Below the pieces are notes generated by a model. It ran no database searches, had not been told where the DNA came from, and saw nothing but the letters and a program-made list of their open reading frames with translations. A stretch of DNA of 47,324 bases from Oscillibacter sp. (lineage in GTDB: Bacteria; Bacillota; Clostridia; Oscillospirales; Oscillospiraceae): positions 1-47,324 of the forward strand of contig JAAVZX010000018.1 of assembly GCA_022791875.1 (NCBI GenBank). The letters run 5' to 3'. Shown piece after piece: positions 6,705 through 14,913 of this stretch; position 1 is the first letter of the stretch, and every line of letters starts with the position of its first letter. The position numbers were made by a program, and so were the translations under genes.

Positions 6705-7802
6705 CTATTCGTACCTCAGACTGCTGGTCTTCGGACTGATAATGCACACGTAGCTGCTGCCCTGCCCCAGGGCCAGCGACGATCCATCCTTCTTAGTATA
6801 CGCAAAGGGCTGGTTCCGGTCCTCCCGGCTCCACTGGATGGGAACCGCCTTCCCGCCGCAGAAGTAGGTCCCTGCGCCGCTCCCGGTGGTACGGACCGTC
6901 AGCCGTCCCTCGCTGTCGCCGGAGATGACGGAGATGTTCGTCTCCAGCACCAGCACGTTCACCGCGCTCACCTGCTGCCCGTTCCCGCCGTCCACGTGGG
7001 GCTTTCCGTACTGGCCCACCAGGTAGCGGCCACTGGCCGCGTCGTAGTCGAAGGTGCCGGTCTTGTAGTTGGAGAAGCGCAGGGTCACGTGCTCCGCAGG
7101 CGCGCCCTCCCGGGGCGTACCGTCCTCCTGGAAGGTCTGCACGTACCAGTAGCCCTCCCGGTGCTCCGTCTCCAGACGGCTCTGGGAGAGGTAGTTCAGG
7201 ATGTTTTCTCCGGAGGTCAGGAGGCTGTGCTCATAGCCGTTATTCCTCTTCCGCTCCGCGTCGCGCCAGAAAATCTTCGCGTCCTCGCCGCCCCGTACAC
7301 CGTCCATGTGGTCCACCTTCCAGGAGCGCAGGTTGGAGTACGCCTGCTGGCTTCCGCCCGCGTGGACATAGAGTGCGTCGTGGCCCAGGGCCAGCTCCAG
7401 GTAATAGGGCCGCGCCGAGCGGACACTCCCCAGGTTCCCGATGCCCTCCACGGTCTGGTAGACGCCCAGCATCCGGGTGATGCCCCCCTCCACGGGGACC
7501 TCGTAGATGATATCCGCCTGGGAGATGCCGATCTGGGGCTGGGCGGCTTTGATGTTGTTCAGCATGACCGCGATGGGGCGGTTGTCCTCATACTCCGGCT
7601 CTATGGGCAGGCCCGTGAGGGGGTTGGTGCCTGCGGGCACGTAGGGCTCCGGAGCCGGGTCCGGCTCAGCCGGAGGGGGCGTCTCCGGGGTTTCCACGGG
7701 CTTTGGGGCCGGGTCCGGAGGCGCTTCCTCCTTCCCTCCGCAGCCCGCCAGAGACGCCAGGAGCGCCGCGCTCAGAAGCATTGCAAATATTCTCTTTTTC
7801 AT
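6705..7802 (-). CDS. YerB-like lipoprotein (DUF3048 family)
   Basis: Encodes 365 residues, exported and lipid-anchored. The signal peptide MKKRIFAMLLSAALL ends in the lipobox LAGC with the modified Cys near residue 22. A Pro-rich linker (about 25-55, PPDPAPKPVETPETPPPAEP) separates it from the DUF3048 domain, which begins NPLTGLPIEPEYEDNRPIAV. Family features seen are PQIGISQADIIYEVPVEGG, VRSARPYYLELA and the C-terminal GTYFCGGKAVPIQW. The start at 7800-7802 is chosen because the signal peptide begins there, although the frame stays open 78 bases further upstream. The family (B. subtilis YerB) has no firm function. A TTGACG-N17-TATCAT promoter lies at 7837-7865. Confidence 0.92.
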   Translation of the reverse strand: MKKRIFAMLLSAALLASLAGCGGKEEAPPDPAPKPVETPETPPPAEPDPAPEPYVPAGTNPLTGLPIEPEYEDNRPIAVMLNNIKAAQPQIGISQADIIYEVPVEGGITRMLGVYQTVEGIGNLGSVRSARPYYLELALGHDALYVHAGGSQQAYSNLRSWKVDHMDGVRGGEDAKIFWRDAERKRNNGYEHSLLTSGENILNYLSQSRLETEHREGYWYVQTFQEDGTPREGAPAEHVTLRFSNYKTGTFDYDAASGRYLVGQYGKPHVDGGNGQQVSAVNVLVLETNISVISGDSEGRLTVRTTGSGAGTYFCGGKAVPIQWSREDRNQPFAYTKKDGSSLALGQGSSYVCIISPKTSSLRYE

Positions 7803-7836
7803 CCCACCGCCGCCTTTCTCTGTAAGTCTTTCCCCT

Positions 7837-7865
7837 ATGATACCAACGGCGGCGGGCAGCGTCAA
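7837..7865 (-). promoter_or_regulatory. Promoter of the YerB-like gene
   Basis: On the minus strand TTGACG (7860-7865), 17 bp, TATCAT (7837-7842), about 35 bp before the start codon. A TATAAT at 7920-7925 on the plus strand may serve the divergent gene at 7990, but its -35 box is poor. Confidence 0.75.
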
Positions 7866-7989
7866 GGCAAAATCCGTCAATTTTCCATTTTCGGTCTATC
7901 AATTTTCCGGCGGATGGAGTATAATAATAGTTACAGAGATTTTTCCGCCCGCGTTCCGGGGGAATATCATATCTTATGGAGGTGCTGTC

Positions 7990-8517
7990 ATGCCTGGTCC
8001 CGGCTTCATCCGCGACAAGCTGGAGATAAAATTCCTGATTCTCTATATTGCCGCCCGCGTCATCGAGCCTGTGCCTTTCGATACCATCCTCGACCTCACC
8101 CTGTGCGACGACGCCATTGACTACTTCGACTTCTCCGAGTGCCTGGCGGACCTGGTGCGCACGAACCACCTGACCGTCTCCGGGGATGGCCTGTACGCCA
8201 TCACGGAGAAGGGGCGGCGGAACAGCGAAATCTGCGCCTCCAGCCTCCCCTACTCGGTGCGCCTGCGCTGCGACCGGAACCTGACGGAGTGGAACCGGAA
8301 GTTGCGCCGGAAGAGCCAGGTCCGGACGGAGGTGGAGAAGCGGCCCAACGGCACTTATACGGTGAAGCTGTCCCTGGACGACGATTTGGGCAGCGTTATG
8401 GACCTGCGGCTGATGGTGGTGCGGGAGGACATGGGGAAGGCGCTGGCTGAGCGCTTCCGGCAGAATCCGGAGAAGATGTATAATGAGATGATCCATGTGT
8501 TGCTGGACGACGCGTAA
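7990..8517 (+). CDS. DUF4364 family protein, winged-helix-like
   Basis: Encodes 175 residues. A GGAGG site lies nine bases before the ATG. The N-terminus FIRDKLEIKFLILYIAARV is the DUF4364 signature. DYFDFSECLADLVRTNHL and GLYAITEKGRRNSEIC resemble a winged helix of the PadR/MarR kind. The C-terminal half has alternating strands (VRTEVEKRPNGTYTVKLSLD) typical of the family. It is usually a single gene in Clostridia. Function is unproven; a DNA-binding regulator is the best inference. It is followed at 12 bp by the small membrane protein. Confidence 0.88.
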   Translation: MPGPGFIRDKLEIKFLILYIAARVIEPVPFDTILDLTLCDDAIDYFDFSECLADLVRTNHLTVSGDGLYAITEKGRRNSEICASSLPYSVRLRCDRNLTEWNRKLRRKSQVRTEVEKRPNGTYTVKLSLDDDLGSVMDLRLMVVREDMGKALAERFRQNPEKMYNEMIHVLLDDA

Positions 8518-8529
8518 GGGGGCGGCGGG

Positions 8530-8739
8530 ATGTATACGGTGCTGTCAATTATCCTGATTGGCGTGGGGCTGCTGATGCTGGTTTCTCCCGAAACGTTCTA
8601 TAATTTGACGGAGGGGTGGAAGCACAGCGGCGGCAGCGGGCCCTCCCGGTCCTATGTTTTCAGTACCCGGTTTGGGGGCGTGATGATGCTGGCGGTTGGT
8701 TCGCTGGGCATTGTGGGGTGGATTATGGGCTGGCTGTGA
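8530..8739 (+). CDS. Small membrane protein, two transmembrane helices
   Basis: Encodes 69 residues starting 12 bp after the DUF4364 gene, with GGCGGGA upstream. Helix 1 is VLSIILIGVGLLMLVSP and helix 2 GVMMLAVGSLGIVGWIMGWL. Between them lies a short polar loop with ETFYNLTEGWKHSGGSGPSR. The W/P pattern resembles the DUF6199-type small clostridial membrane proteins, though the match is from memory. No function can be given. Confidence 0.75.
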   Translation: MYTVLSIILIGVGLLMLVSPETFYNLTEGWKHSGGSGPSRSYVFSTRFGGVMMLAVGSLGIVGWIMGWL

Positions 8740-8774
8740 ATGGTGGGGGTGTGCGGCTCCATGAGGCCGGTGGT

Positions 8775-9160
8775 TGCGAGGGACGGGACGCCGAGGGCGG
8801 CGTCCCCTACGGGGTGCGTCCACGGGGCATCCGTAGGGGCGAACCTGCGTGTTCGCCCTGGCAGGGGGTTCCAGCATCCCCCGAGGTATGGTGGTTGCGA
8901 AGGAAGGGCGGACACATAGGTCCGCCCCTACGGGAGGCATGTCAGGTGAAATGGGTGGTTGTTAAGGCATGGCAGTTGAGAATGCCATAAAATTATGTGG
9001 GGCCTTCTATACCAATAGAAGGTCCCACCCGCACGCCCCCCGTTACCGTGTGACAATCTAACGCACCCACCAGACTACAGAGCGGATCTAAAGCTCTTTT
9101 CGCTTCCTTTTCTCTCGAGAAAAGGAAGCCGCCGGAGGCCCCCCGTATGCAGGCACCAGC
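8775..9160. repeat. Composite hairpin repeat 1 (families C and B), downstream of rpmB
   Basis: Fills the gap between the converging genes at 8530 and 9206. In order: GGGACGCC/GGCGTCCC hairpin with CCCCTACGG; GGGCGAAC/GTTCGCCC hairpin; GGGCGGAC/GTCCGCCC hairpin; TGTGGGGCCTTCTAT..ATAGAAGGTCCCACC hairpin; GCACGCCCCCCGTTACCGTG; then the family B palindrome GCTTCCTTTTCTC-TCGAGAAAAGGAAGC joined to CGCCGGAGGCCCCCCGTATGCAGGCACC. The same order recurs at 25008-25356. No coding sequence seen. Confidence 0.85.
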
Positions 9161-9161
9161 G

Positions 9162-9195
9162 AAAAAAGAAATCCCGGAACGATGTCCGGGATTTC
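9162..9195 (-). terminator. Terminator of rpmB
   Basis: On the minus strand the stem GAAATCCCGG / CCGGGATTTC is followed by TTTTTT (9162-9167). It begins about 10 bp after the rpmB stop codon. Confidence 0.9.
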
Positions 9196-9205
9196 ATGCG
9201 TTTGC

Positions 9206-9394
9206 TTAGACCGCTCTGGTGACTTTGCCGGAACGCATACAACGTGTGCACACGTACACGTGGCGGGGAGTGCCGTTGACAATCGCCTTCACACGTTTCA
9301 CGTTGGGCTTCCAGGGACGGTTGGAACGCCGGTGAGAGTGAGAAACCTGAATGCCAAAGGTCACGCCTTTGCCGCAATACTCACACTTAGCCAT
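9206..9394 (-). CDS. rpmB: 50S ribosomal protein L28
   Basis: Encodes 62 residues, the usual length for bacterial L28. MAKCEYCGKGVTFGIQVSHS opens the protein, with SNRPWKPNVKRVKAIVNGT in the middle and HVYVCTRCMRSGKV at the end. CEYC and CTRC form the zinc-binding type of L28. The start is at 9392-9394, eight bases after GGGAGG. A TTGCAT-N17-TATGAT promoter at 9453-9481 and a terminator make it a single-gene unit. Confidence 0.97.
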   Translation of the reverse strand: MAKCEYCGKGVTFGIQVSHSHRRSNRPWKPNVKRVKAIVNGTPRHVYVCTRCMRSGKVTRAV

Positions 9395-9452
9395 CCGCTG
9401 CACCTCCCTGCTGATACGTAATTCTGCGCCTACCTTCATAAGCACAGTTGTC

Positions 9453-9481
9453 ATCATAACAGAATCCATCGAAAAATGCAA
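9453..9481 (-). promoter_or_regulatory. Promoter of rpmB
   Basis: Minus strand TTGCAT (9476-9481), 17 bp, TATGAT (9453-9458). Confidence 0.78.
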
Positions 9482-9536
9482 GAAGAATTTTCAAAAAATC
9501 CAAACTTTTTTCTCGAGCCAGAAATTGGAGAAGGTG

Positions 9537-9565
9537 TTGCGGTTTTGGCGGACATCATATATAAT
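9537..9565 (+). promoter_or_regulatory. Promoter of the hprK cluster
   Basis: TTGCGG (9537-9542), 17 bp, TATAAT (9560-9565), about 120 bp before the hprK start; divergent from the rpmB promoter. Confidence 0.78.
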
Positions 9566-9686
9566 AAAGGAGCAATTTCGTGCCTGGCGGCTCCGCCGCC
9601 CCGCACCTGATAGATAGAACAGGTCCGGAGGCCCCCGTTCACCCCTCCCCCTTTCGCCTCCGGACCGGAAAAGTGAGGAATGTGCT

Positions 9687-10616
9687 ATGCGGGAAAACGG
9701 CTTGAAGCTCAAAGAGTTCATCACCCAATTTGACCTTGAGGTCCTGAACGAGGGGGGCGACTTTGAAACCGCCCTTCTGACCGTCACGGACGTGAACCGT
9801 CCAGGACTCCAGTTCCACGAGTTCTACGACTACTTCGACCCCCGCCGCCTCCAGGTCATCGGCAAGGCGGAAATCACCTACTTGAAGAGCCTGACCGCCG
9901 CCCAGAGGCGCAAGTGCTTTGACGACCTCTTCATGTACGACATCCCGGCCCTGGTGATTTCCAGAGGGCTGGACTGCTTCCCCTGCTGTCTGGAGAGCGC
10001 CAAAGAGCATGAGCGCACCCTACTGCGCACCTCGGAGACCACCGCTGCTTTCACCAGCCGTGTGATAGACTGTCTGAACCGGGTCCTGGCCCCCTGCATC
10101 ACCCGCCACGGCGTCCTTCTGGACATCTACGGCGAGGGCGTCATGATTACGGGCGACTCCGGCGTAGGCAAGAGCGAGGTGGCGATTGAGCTGATCATGC
10201 GGGGCCACCGCCTAGTGGCCGACGACGCCGTAGAGCTCCGCCGCATCTCCAACCAGCTCACAGGCACCGCCCCGGAGCTGATCCGCAATTACATTGAGCT
10301 CCGCGGCATCGGCGTCATAGACGTCCGCCAGCTCTTCGGCGTCCGCGCCATCAAAAACGAGTCCCAGCTGGACATCGTGGTCCACTTCGAGCCCTGGGAC
10401 AGCAGCAAATTCTACGACCGCCTCGGCATCGAGGACCACTACACCGACATCCTCGACGTCCAGGTCCCCATCGTCACCATCCCCGTCCGCCCCGGCCGCA
10501 ACCTCGCCAGCATCGTCGAAGTTGCCGCCATGAACAACCGCCACCGCAAATTCGGCTACAACGCCGCCGCGGAGCTGGCGCGGAAGGTCGACCTGCAGGC
10601 TGAGGGGAAGCTGTAG
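9687..10616 (+). CDS. hprK: HPr kinase/phosphorylase
   Basis: Phosphorylates and dephosphorylates Ser46 of HPr, controlling carbon catabolite repression in Firmicutes. Encodes 309 residues. An N-terminal MurF-like domain covers about 1-130 (VNRPGLQFHEFYDYF, GKAEITYLKSL). The kinase domain has the Walker A motif GDSGVGKS at 156-163. GHRLVADDAVELRRI and the signature IELRGIGVIDVRQLFG at 203-218 follow. AGGA lies upstream of ATG 9687. It heads the conserved hprK-murB-rapZ-yvcK-whiA order, but each junction up to rapZ is interrupted by a hairpin repeat, so full co-transcription is not certain. Confidence 0.97.
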   Translation: MRENGLKLKEFITQFDLEVLNEGGDFETALLTVTDVNRPGLQFHEFYDYFDPRRLQVIGKAEITYLKSLTAAQRRKCFDDLFMYDIPALVISRGLDCFPCCLESAKEHERTLLRTSETTAAFTSRVIDCLNRVLAPCITRHGVLLDIYGEGVMITGDSGVGKSEVAIELIMRGHRLVADDAVELRRISNQLTGTAPELIRNYIELRGIGVIDVRQLFGVRAIKNESQLDIVVHFEPWDSSKFYDRLGIEDHYTDILDVQVPIVTIPVRPGRNLASIVEVAAMNNRHRKFGYNAAAELARKVDLQAEGKL

Positions 10617-10625
10617 ATGTCTGCC

Positions 10626-10714
10626 TACGGGGGACGGGGGGCCTCCGGCGGCCAGGGGCTTTGCCCCTGGACCCCACCAGGGAGGCAGGCGCCTCCCTGG
10701 ACCCTGGCAGATCA
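10626..10714 (+). repeat. Hairpin repeat family A, copy A3
   Basis: GGGGGACGGGGGGCCTCCGGCGG head, hairpins CCAGGGGCTTTGCCCCTGG and CCAGGGAGGCAGGCGCCTCCCTGG, then CCCTGGCAGATC followed by six T. It sits between hprK and murB on the transcribed strand and could terminate or attenuate hprK transcripts. Confidence 0.87.
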
Positions 10715-10761
10715 TTTTTTCTTTGGTCGCTGTTGCTTATCTTTAGATGGGAGGTCCTTTT

Positions 10762-11679
10762 GTGGATTGGGTGCTTGAGTTTGATCGGGGGGTCGGTGAA
10801 CGGCTTCCGGATTTGTGCTTGATGAACGATGAGCCGATGGGGCGGCATACCTCTTTTCGGATCGGGGGGCCTGCGCGGCGGATGGCTTTTCCTCGCTCCG
10901 TCGCGGAGCTGCGGACCCTGCTTGAAGTCGCGCGGGTCTGCAGCGCTGAGGTCCTCGTTATCGGGAATGGGACGAATCTGCTTGCGCCCGATGAGGGGTT
11001 GGATCGGCTTGTGATCGACCTCTCTCAGGGGCTGAACCGCGTTGAGTGCGGGGCTGAGCCTGGGACTGTTCTCGCTGAGGCGGGGGCCTCCCTGGCGCGG
11101 GCCGCTGACTTCGCCTGTAAACAGGGGCTTACGGGGCTGGAGTTCGCTCACGGGATTCCCGGCACCGTCGGCGGCGGCGTGTGCATGAACGCGGGGGCCT
11201 ACGGCGGCGAAATCAGGCAGGTGCTGGACGGGGCCGCAGTGCTCTTTCCCGGTGGGGAGCCGCAGGTTCTGCCTCCGAAGGTCCTGCGCCTCTCCTACCG
11301 CCACAGTCTTTTGACGGAGCGCCCGGAGGGCGTGGTGCTATACGCGGTCTTCCGGCTCTCGCCGGGGGACCCGGAGGTGATCCGCGCCAATATGCGGGAG
11401 CTAATGGAGCGCCGCAAGGCCACTCAGCCTTTGGAGTGGCCCAGCGCGGGCAGTACCTTCAAGCGCCCGGAGGGCTATTTTGCCGGAACCCTCATTGACC
11501 AATGCGGCCTGAAGGGCCTGACCATCGGCGGCGCGCAGGTTTCGGAGAAACACGCAGGCTTCCTGATTAACCGCGGCGGCGCCACCTCCGCGGACATGAA
11601 AGCCCTGATTGCGGAGGTCCAAAAACGCGTCTACGCAGAAAAAGGCGTCCATCTCGAACCCGAAGTACGCATCCTGTAA
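10762..11679 (+). CDS. murB: UDP-N-acetylenolpyruvoylglucosamine reductase
   Basis: FAD- and NADPH-dependent second step of UDP-MurNAc synthesis for peptidoglycan. Encodes 305 residues from a GTG start at 10762, preferred because GGGAGG lies seven bases upstream; an ATG at 10747 overlaps that site. HTSFRIGGPA and VIGNGTNLL are FAD-binding elements, followed by LTGLEFAHGIPGTVGGGVCM and NAGAYGGEI. The catalytic Ser is in SAGSTFKRPEG, and the ending GVHLEPEVRIL is typical of type II MurB without the extra loop of E. coli. The gene is flanked by family A repeats on both sides. Confidence 0.96.
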   Translation: MDWVLEFDRGVGERLPDLCLMNDEPMGRHTSFRIGGPARRMAFPRSVAELRTLLEVARVCSAEVLVIGNGTNLLAPDEGLDRLVIDLSQGLNRVECGAEPGTVLAEAGASLARAADFACKQGLTGLEFAHGIPGTVGGGVCMNAGAYGGEIRQVLDGAAVLFPGGEPQVLPPKVLRLSYRHSLLTERPEGVVLYAVFRLSPGDPEVIRANMRELMERRKATQPLEWPSAGSTFKRPEGYFAGTLIDQCGLKGLTIGGAQVSEKHAGFLINRGGATSADMKALIAEVQKRVYAEKGVHLEPEVRIL

Positions 11680-11734
11680 AAGTGGTGCATCATCTTTCAG
11701 CAGCCGCCGCACCCCCAAAAGAACCAGTATGGAG

Positions 11735-11798
11735 GAGTCCAGGGGGAAACGTTCCCCCTGGTGGGGTCCAGGGGCAAAGCCCCTGGCCGCCGGAGGCA
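11735..11798 (-). repeat. Hairpin repeat family A, copy A4 (reverse orientation)
   Basis: Read on the plus strand: hairpin CCAGGGGGAAACGTTCCCCCTGG, then CCAGGGGCAAAGCCCCTGG, then the CCGCCGGAGG module. It ends about 10 bp before the AAGGAGGG ribosome site of rapZ, so its folding may affect rapZ translation. Confidence 0.85.
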
Positions 11799-11817
11799 CA
11801 AAAAACAAGGAGGGTCT

Positions 11818-12681
11818 ATGGAGATTCTAATCATATCAGGTCTTTCAGGAGCGGGAAAAAGCAAAGCCGCCTCCTTCCTGGAGGACGTTGGTTTTTATAT
11901 CGTGGACAATATGCCCGCGGCGATGATTCTGAAATTTGCGGAGTTCTGCGCCGGAGGAAACGGGCGCTATGACCGCGTGGCGCTGGTCTACGACGTGCGC
12001 ACCGCCAATTCCTCCACGGAGCTTTTCGACGTGCTGGACACGCTGAAAGCGATGGACGGAGTCTGCCGGATGCTCTTCCTGGAGGCCACGGCGGAAACGG
12101 TCATCAAGCGCTACAAGGAGACGCGGCGGCGGCATCCCCTGCGGGACAGCTCCGATTCTCTCGAGGCCGCTGTGCGTCGTGAGCGGGAGGTCATGGAGCC
12201 CGTGAAAAAGCGGGCCGACTTCGTCATCGACACCTCCTACCTCTCCACCGCCCAGCTCCGCGCCGAACTCTTATCCCTTTTCGGCGGCGAGAGCGCCCAG
12301 GGTGGGATGCCCGTCAACGTCACCTCCTTCGGCTTCAAATACGGCCTCCCCCTGGAGGCCGACCTGGTCTTCGACGTGCGCTTCATGCCCAACCCCTTCT
12401 ACATCGAAGACCTGCGCCACCAGACGGGCCTGGACAAGCCGGTTTCCGACTACGTCTTCTCCTTCCCCCAGACCCTGGACTTCCTGAAACGTCTGGAGAG
12501 CCTTCTCTCCCTCTGCCTGCCCCTCTACGCTGAGGAGGGCAAGACCAGCCTCTCCATCGCCGTCGGCTGCACAGGCGGGCACCACCGCTCCGTAGCCGTC
12601 GCCCACGCCCTGACGGACTTCGTTCGTGCCCAGGGCTACCCGGTCCTGGAGAATCACCGGGACATGAACCGGGAAAGCTGA
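11818..12681 (+). CDS. rapZ: RapZ/YvcJ family nucleotide-binding protein
   Basis: P-loop ATPase/GTPase of the RapZ (YvcJ) family: an RNase adaptor in E. coli, and linked to competence and nucleotide-dependent signalling in Bacillus. Encodes 287 residues. Walker A is GLSGAGKS at 8-15; FYIVDNMPAAM follows near residue 27. The C-terminal RapZ domain carries FGFKYGLPLEADLVFDVRFM and PNPFY, then VGCTGGHHRSVAVAHAL near 249-265. AAGGAGGG lies six bases upstream of ATG 11818; an in-frame upstream start would read through the hairpin repeat and is unlikely. yvcK follows at 7 bp. Confidence 0.95.
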   Translation: MEILIISGLSGAGKSKAASFLEDVGFYIVDNMPAAMILKFAEFCAGGNGRYDRVALVYDVRTANSSTELFDVLDTLKAMDGVCRMLFLEATAETVIKRYKETRRRHPLRDSSDSLEAAVRREREVMEPVKKRADFVIDTSYLSTAQLRAELLSLFGGESAQGGMPVNVTSFGFKYGLPLEADLVFDVRFMPNPFYIEDLRHQTGLDKPVSDYVFSFPQTLDFLKRLESLLSLCLPLYAEEGKTSLSIAVGCTGGHHRSVAVAHALTDFVRAQGYPVLENHRDMNRES

Positions 12682-12688
12682 GGCGCGT

Positions 12689-13750
12689 ATGGAACAGCAG
12701 ACGCCTTACCGCATCCCACGCAGCCGCGGCCCGAAAATCGCCGTCATCGGCGGGGGACACGGACTCTCCAACATGCTCCGCGGCCTGAAACAGTACACGG
12801 AGAACATTTCCGCCATTGTCACCGTCGCCGACGACGGCGGCGGCTCCGGCGCGCTTCGCCAGGACCTGGGCATCCCGGCCCCGGGGGACATCCGCAACTG
12901 CATGGAAGCCCTGGCCAACACGGAGCCTCTCATGAGCCAGCTCATGAGCTACCGTTTCCAGGAGGGCACCCTGGCAGGCCAGAGCTTCGGCAATCTGCTT
13001 TTAGCCGCTCTGAACGGCATTTCCCCCACCTTTGACACGGCGGTCCGCCGCATGAGCGAGGTCTTAGCCATCACAGGCCGCGTCCTCCCCGTGACCACCG
13101 CCGACGTACAGTTAGAAGCCCAGTTTGAGAATGGGGCCAGCGTCACCGGCGAGTCGAAGATTTTTTACTGCAAGAAGAAGGAGGACTGCCGCATCACCCG
13201 CGTCCGCCTTCTTCCGGAGCACCCGAAAGCCCTCCCGGAGGCCCTCGCCGCCATTCAGGAGGCCGACATGATTGTCTTGGGCCCAGGCAGTCTCTACACC
13301 AGCATCATCCCCAACCTCCTGGTAGACGGCATAGTGGAAGCCATCCAACAGTCCGAGGCCCTGAAAGTCTACGTCTGCAACGTCATGACCCAGGAGGGCG
13401 AGACAGAGCAGTACACCGCCGCGGACCACATAGCCGCCCTTTTCAAGCACTCCGCCGACCATCTCTTCGACCTCTGCCTGGTAAACGCCTCCCCCATCCC
13501 CAAGGACATCGCCGCCCGCTATGCCGAGGAAGGCGCAGAGATGATCCGTTACGATGCCGCCCGCTGTGCCGCCCTGGGCGTCGAACTCATCAGCCGCCCC
13601 ATCGCCTCCGTCACCGGCGGCTACGTCCGCCACCACCCCGACCACCTCGCCCGCGAACTCATCCTCCTCCACGCGGAGCGAAGCGTCCGCATCGCCAAGA
13701 GCCGCTTCGACCTCCGGGGAGATACATACCAGGTTGAGCGGAAACGTTAG
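12689..13750 (+). CDS. yvcK: YvcK-type gluconeogenesis factor (CofD-like)
   Basis: Cytoplasmic UDP-sugar-binding protein needed for growth on gluconeogenic carbon sources and for cell-wall homeostasis in Bacillus. Encodes 353 residues. The nucleotide-binding loop is KIAVIGGGHGLSNMLRGLK near residues 16-34, followed by VTVADDGGGSGALRQDLG and PGDIRNCMEALA. Later family blocks are VLGPGSLYTSIIPNLLV and YVCNVMTQEGETEQYTAADH. Spacing of 7 bp from rapZ indicates co-translation. A hairpin repeat separates it from whiA. Confidence 0.95.
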   Translation: MEQQTPYRIPRSRGPKIAVIGGGHGLSNMLRGLKQYTENISAIVTVADDGGGSGALRQDLGIPAPGDIRNCMEALANTEPLMSQLMSYRFQEGTLAGQSFGNLLLAALNGISPTFDTAVRRMSEVLAITGRVLPVTTADVQLEAQFENGASVTGESKIFYCKKKEDCRITRVRLLPEHPKALPEALAAIQEADMIVLGPGSLYTSIIPNLLVDGIVEAIQQSEALKVYVCNVMTQEGETEQYTAADHIAALFKHSADHLFDLCLVNASPIPKDIAARYAEEGAEMIRYDAARCAALGVELISRPIASVTGGYVRHHPDHLARELILLHAERSVRIAKSRFDLRGDTYQVERKR

Positions 13751-13757
13751 TGCCTGC

Positions 13758-13859
13758 CATACGGGGGACGGGAGACGGGGGGGCCTCCGGCGGCCAGAGG
13801 GCTTTGCCCTCTGGACTCCCACCAGGGAGGCACGCGCCTCCCTGGACCCTGGCAGATCA
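13758..13859 (+). repeat. Hairpin repeat family A, copy A5
   Basis: ACGGGGGACGGGAG head, GGCCTCCGGCGG, hairpins CCAGAGGGCTTTGCCCTCTGG and CCAGGGAGGCACGCGCCTCCCTGG, tail CCCTGGCAGATC. The arm CCAGAGGG has changed together with its partner CCCTCTGG relative to copies A1 and A3. Confidence 0.87.
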
Positions 13860-13917
13860 GTCCTTTTTGTACCTTTTGCTTCTATTTCGACCATTGCTGT
13901 AAGAGAGGTTCCCTTGC

Positions 13918-14850
13918 ATGTCTTTTTCCTTCGATACTAAAAATGAATTGTGCCGGCTGCCTGTGCAGAAGCTATGCTGCGCGCGGGCGGAGGCTTACGG
14001 TATTTTGCTTTACTGCCATACATTCAGTTCTTCGGAGGTGCGGATTATCACCGAAAACCTGAACTTCGCGGCGCGGCTTCCCAGGCTCTTTCAGAGGGCT
14101 TTCTCCCTCCGCTTCGACCGCCAGCCCGACGCCGTGCTCCTGGATAATCCCTCCGGAGAGGGGGCTTCCTCCGTCGGGAAGCTCACCTTCCAAATCACCC
14201 AGCGCAAAAAGCTGGACCATATCATCAACCTCCTGGGCTACGACCCCCGCCAGAACCTGGCCCTCCACATCAACTTCGCCATGGTGGAGGAACCCTGCTG
14301 CCGCGCCGCCTTCCTCCGCGGCTGCTTCTTCGCCGGAGGCAGCATGACCGAGCCCTCCAAGCGCTACCACCTGGAACTCACCGGCTCCCACCTCCAGGCC
14401 AGCCGCGAACTGGAAGCCCTTCTCCGCGAGTGCGGCTTCCCCCCCAAAAACGTCTCCCGCAACGGAAGCTGCGTCACCTACTTCAAGCAGAGCGACCAGA
14501 TCGCCGACTTCCTCACCCTCATCGGGGCCCCCTCCGCCTCCGTCGCCATCATGTCCACCAAGCTGGAAAAGGACCTCCGCAACAGCGTCAACCGCCGCCT
14601 CAACTGCGACAGCGCCAACCTGGACAAAGCCGTGGAAGCCGCCCAGATCCAACTGGATGCCATCCGAAAGCTCCAGGCCGCGGGGATGCTCCAGCAGCTT
14701 CCGGACAAGCTCCAGCAGACCGCAGGCCTCCGCCTGGAGTCCCCTGAGCTCACCCTTTCCGAGCTGGCGGAGGAGTTCGACCCCCCCGTAACCAAATCCT
14801 GCCTGAACCACCGCCTCCGCAAGCTGGTGGACCTGGCGAAAAAGCTGTAA
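13918..14850 (+). CDS. whiA: DNA-binding protein WhiA
   Basis: WhiA combines a LAGLIDADG homing-endonuclease-like fold with a C-terminal helix-turn-helix. It controls sporulation in Streptomyces and influences division and chromosome segregation in Bacillus. Encodes 310 residues. SFSFDTKNELCRLP opens the N-terminal domain; CCRAAFLRGCFFAGGSMTEP (about 121-140) is the family's central motif. The C-terminal domain begins near 230 (CDSANLDKAVEAAQIQLDAI), with LTLSELAEEFDPPVTKSCLN and HRLRKL at the end. GAGAGG is upstream of ATG 13918. It follows yvcK, as in most Firmicutes. Confidence 0.95.
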   Translation: MSFSFDTKNELCRLPVQKLCCARAEAYGILLYCHTFSSSEVRIITENLNFAARLPRLFQRAFSLRFDRQPDAVLLDNPSGEGASSVGKLTFQITQRKKLDHIINLLGYDPRQNLALHINFAMVEEPCCRAAFLRGCFFAGGSMTEPSKRYHLELTGSHLQASRELEALLRECGFPPKNVSRNGSCVTYFKQSDQIADFLTLIGAPSASVAIMSTKLEKDLRNSVNRRLNCDSANLDKAVEAAQIQLDAIRKLQAAGMLQQLPDKLQQTAGLRLESPELTLSELAEEFDPPVTKSCLNHRLRKLVDLAKKL

Positions 14851-14895
14851 ACCGTAGTACTATATACGGTTATACAGTTATAACTGCGCATATGG
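14851..14895. promoter_or_regulatory. AT-rich dyads upstream of the DUF3791 gene
   Basis: Two adjacent inverted repeats, ACCGTA-N8-TACGGT and the perfect palindrome CAGTTATAACTG, lie between whiA and the AT-rich gene at 14914. They look like operator sites; the regulator is unknown. Confidence 0.45.
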
Positions 14896-14913
14896 TATGA
14901 GGAGTTGAATTGA

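Noticed and set aside
8775..9160. Repeat clusters as CRISPR arrays
   Set aside because: Units are self-complementary, of unequal length and without regular unique spacers; no cas genes are present.
10747..10761. ATG at 10747 as the start of murB
   Set aside because: It overlaps the GGGAGG ribosome site that serves the GTG at 10762.
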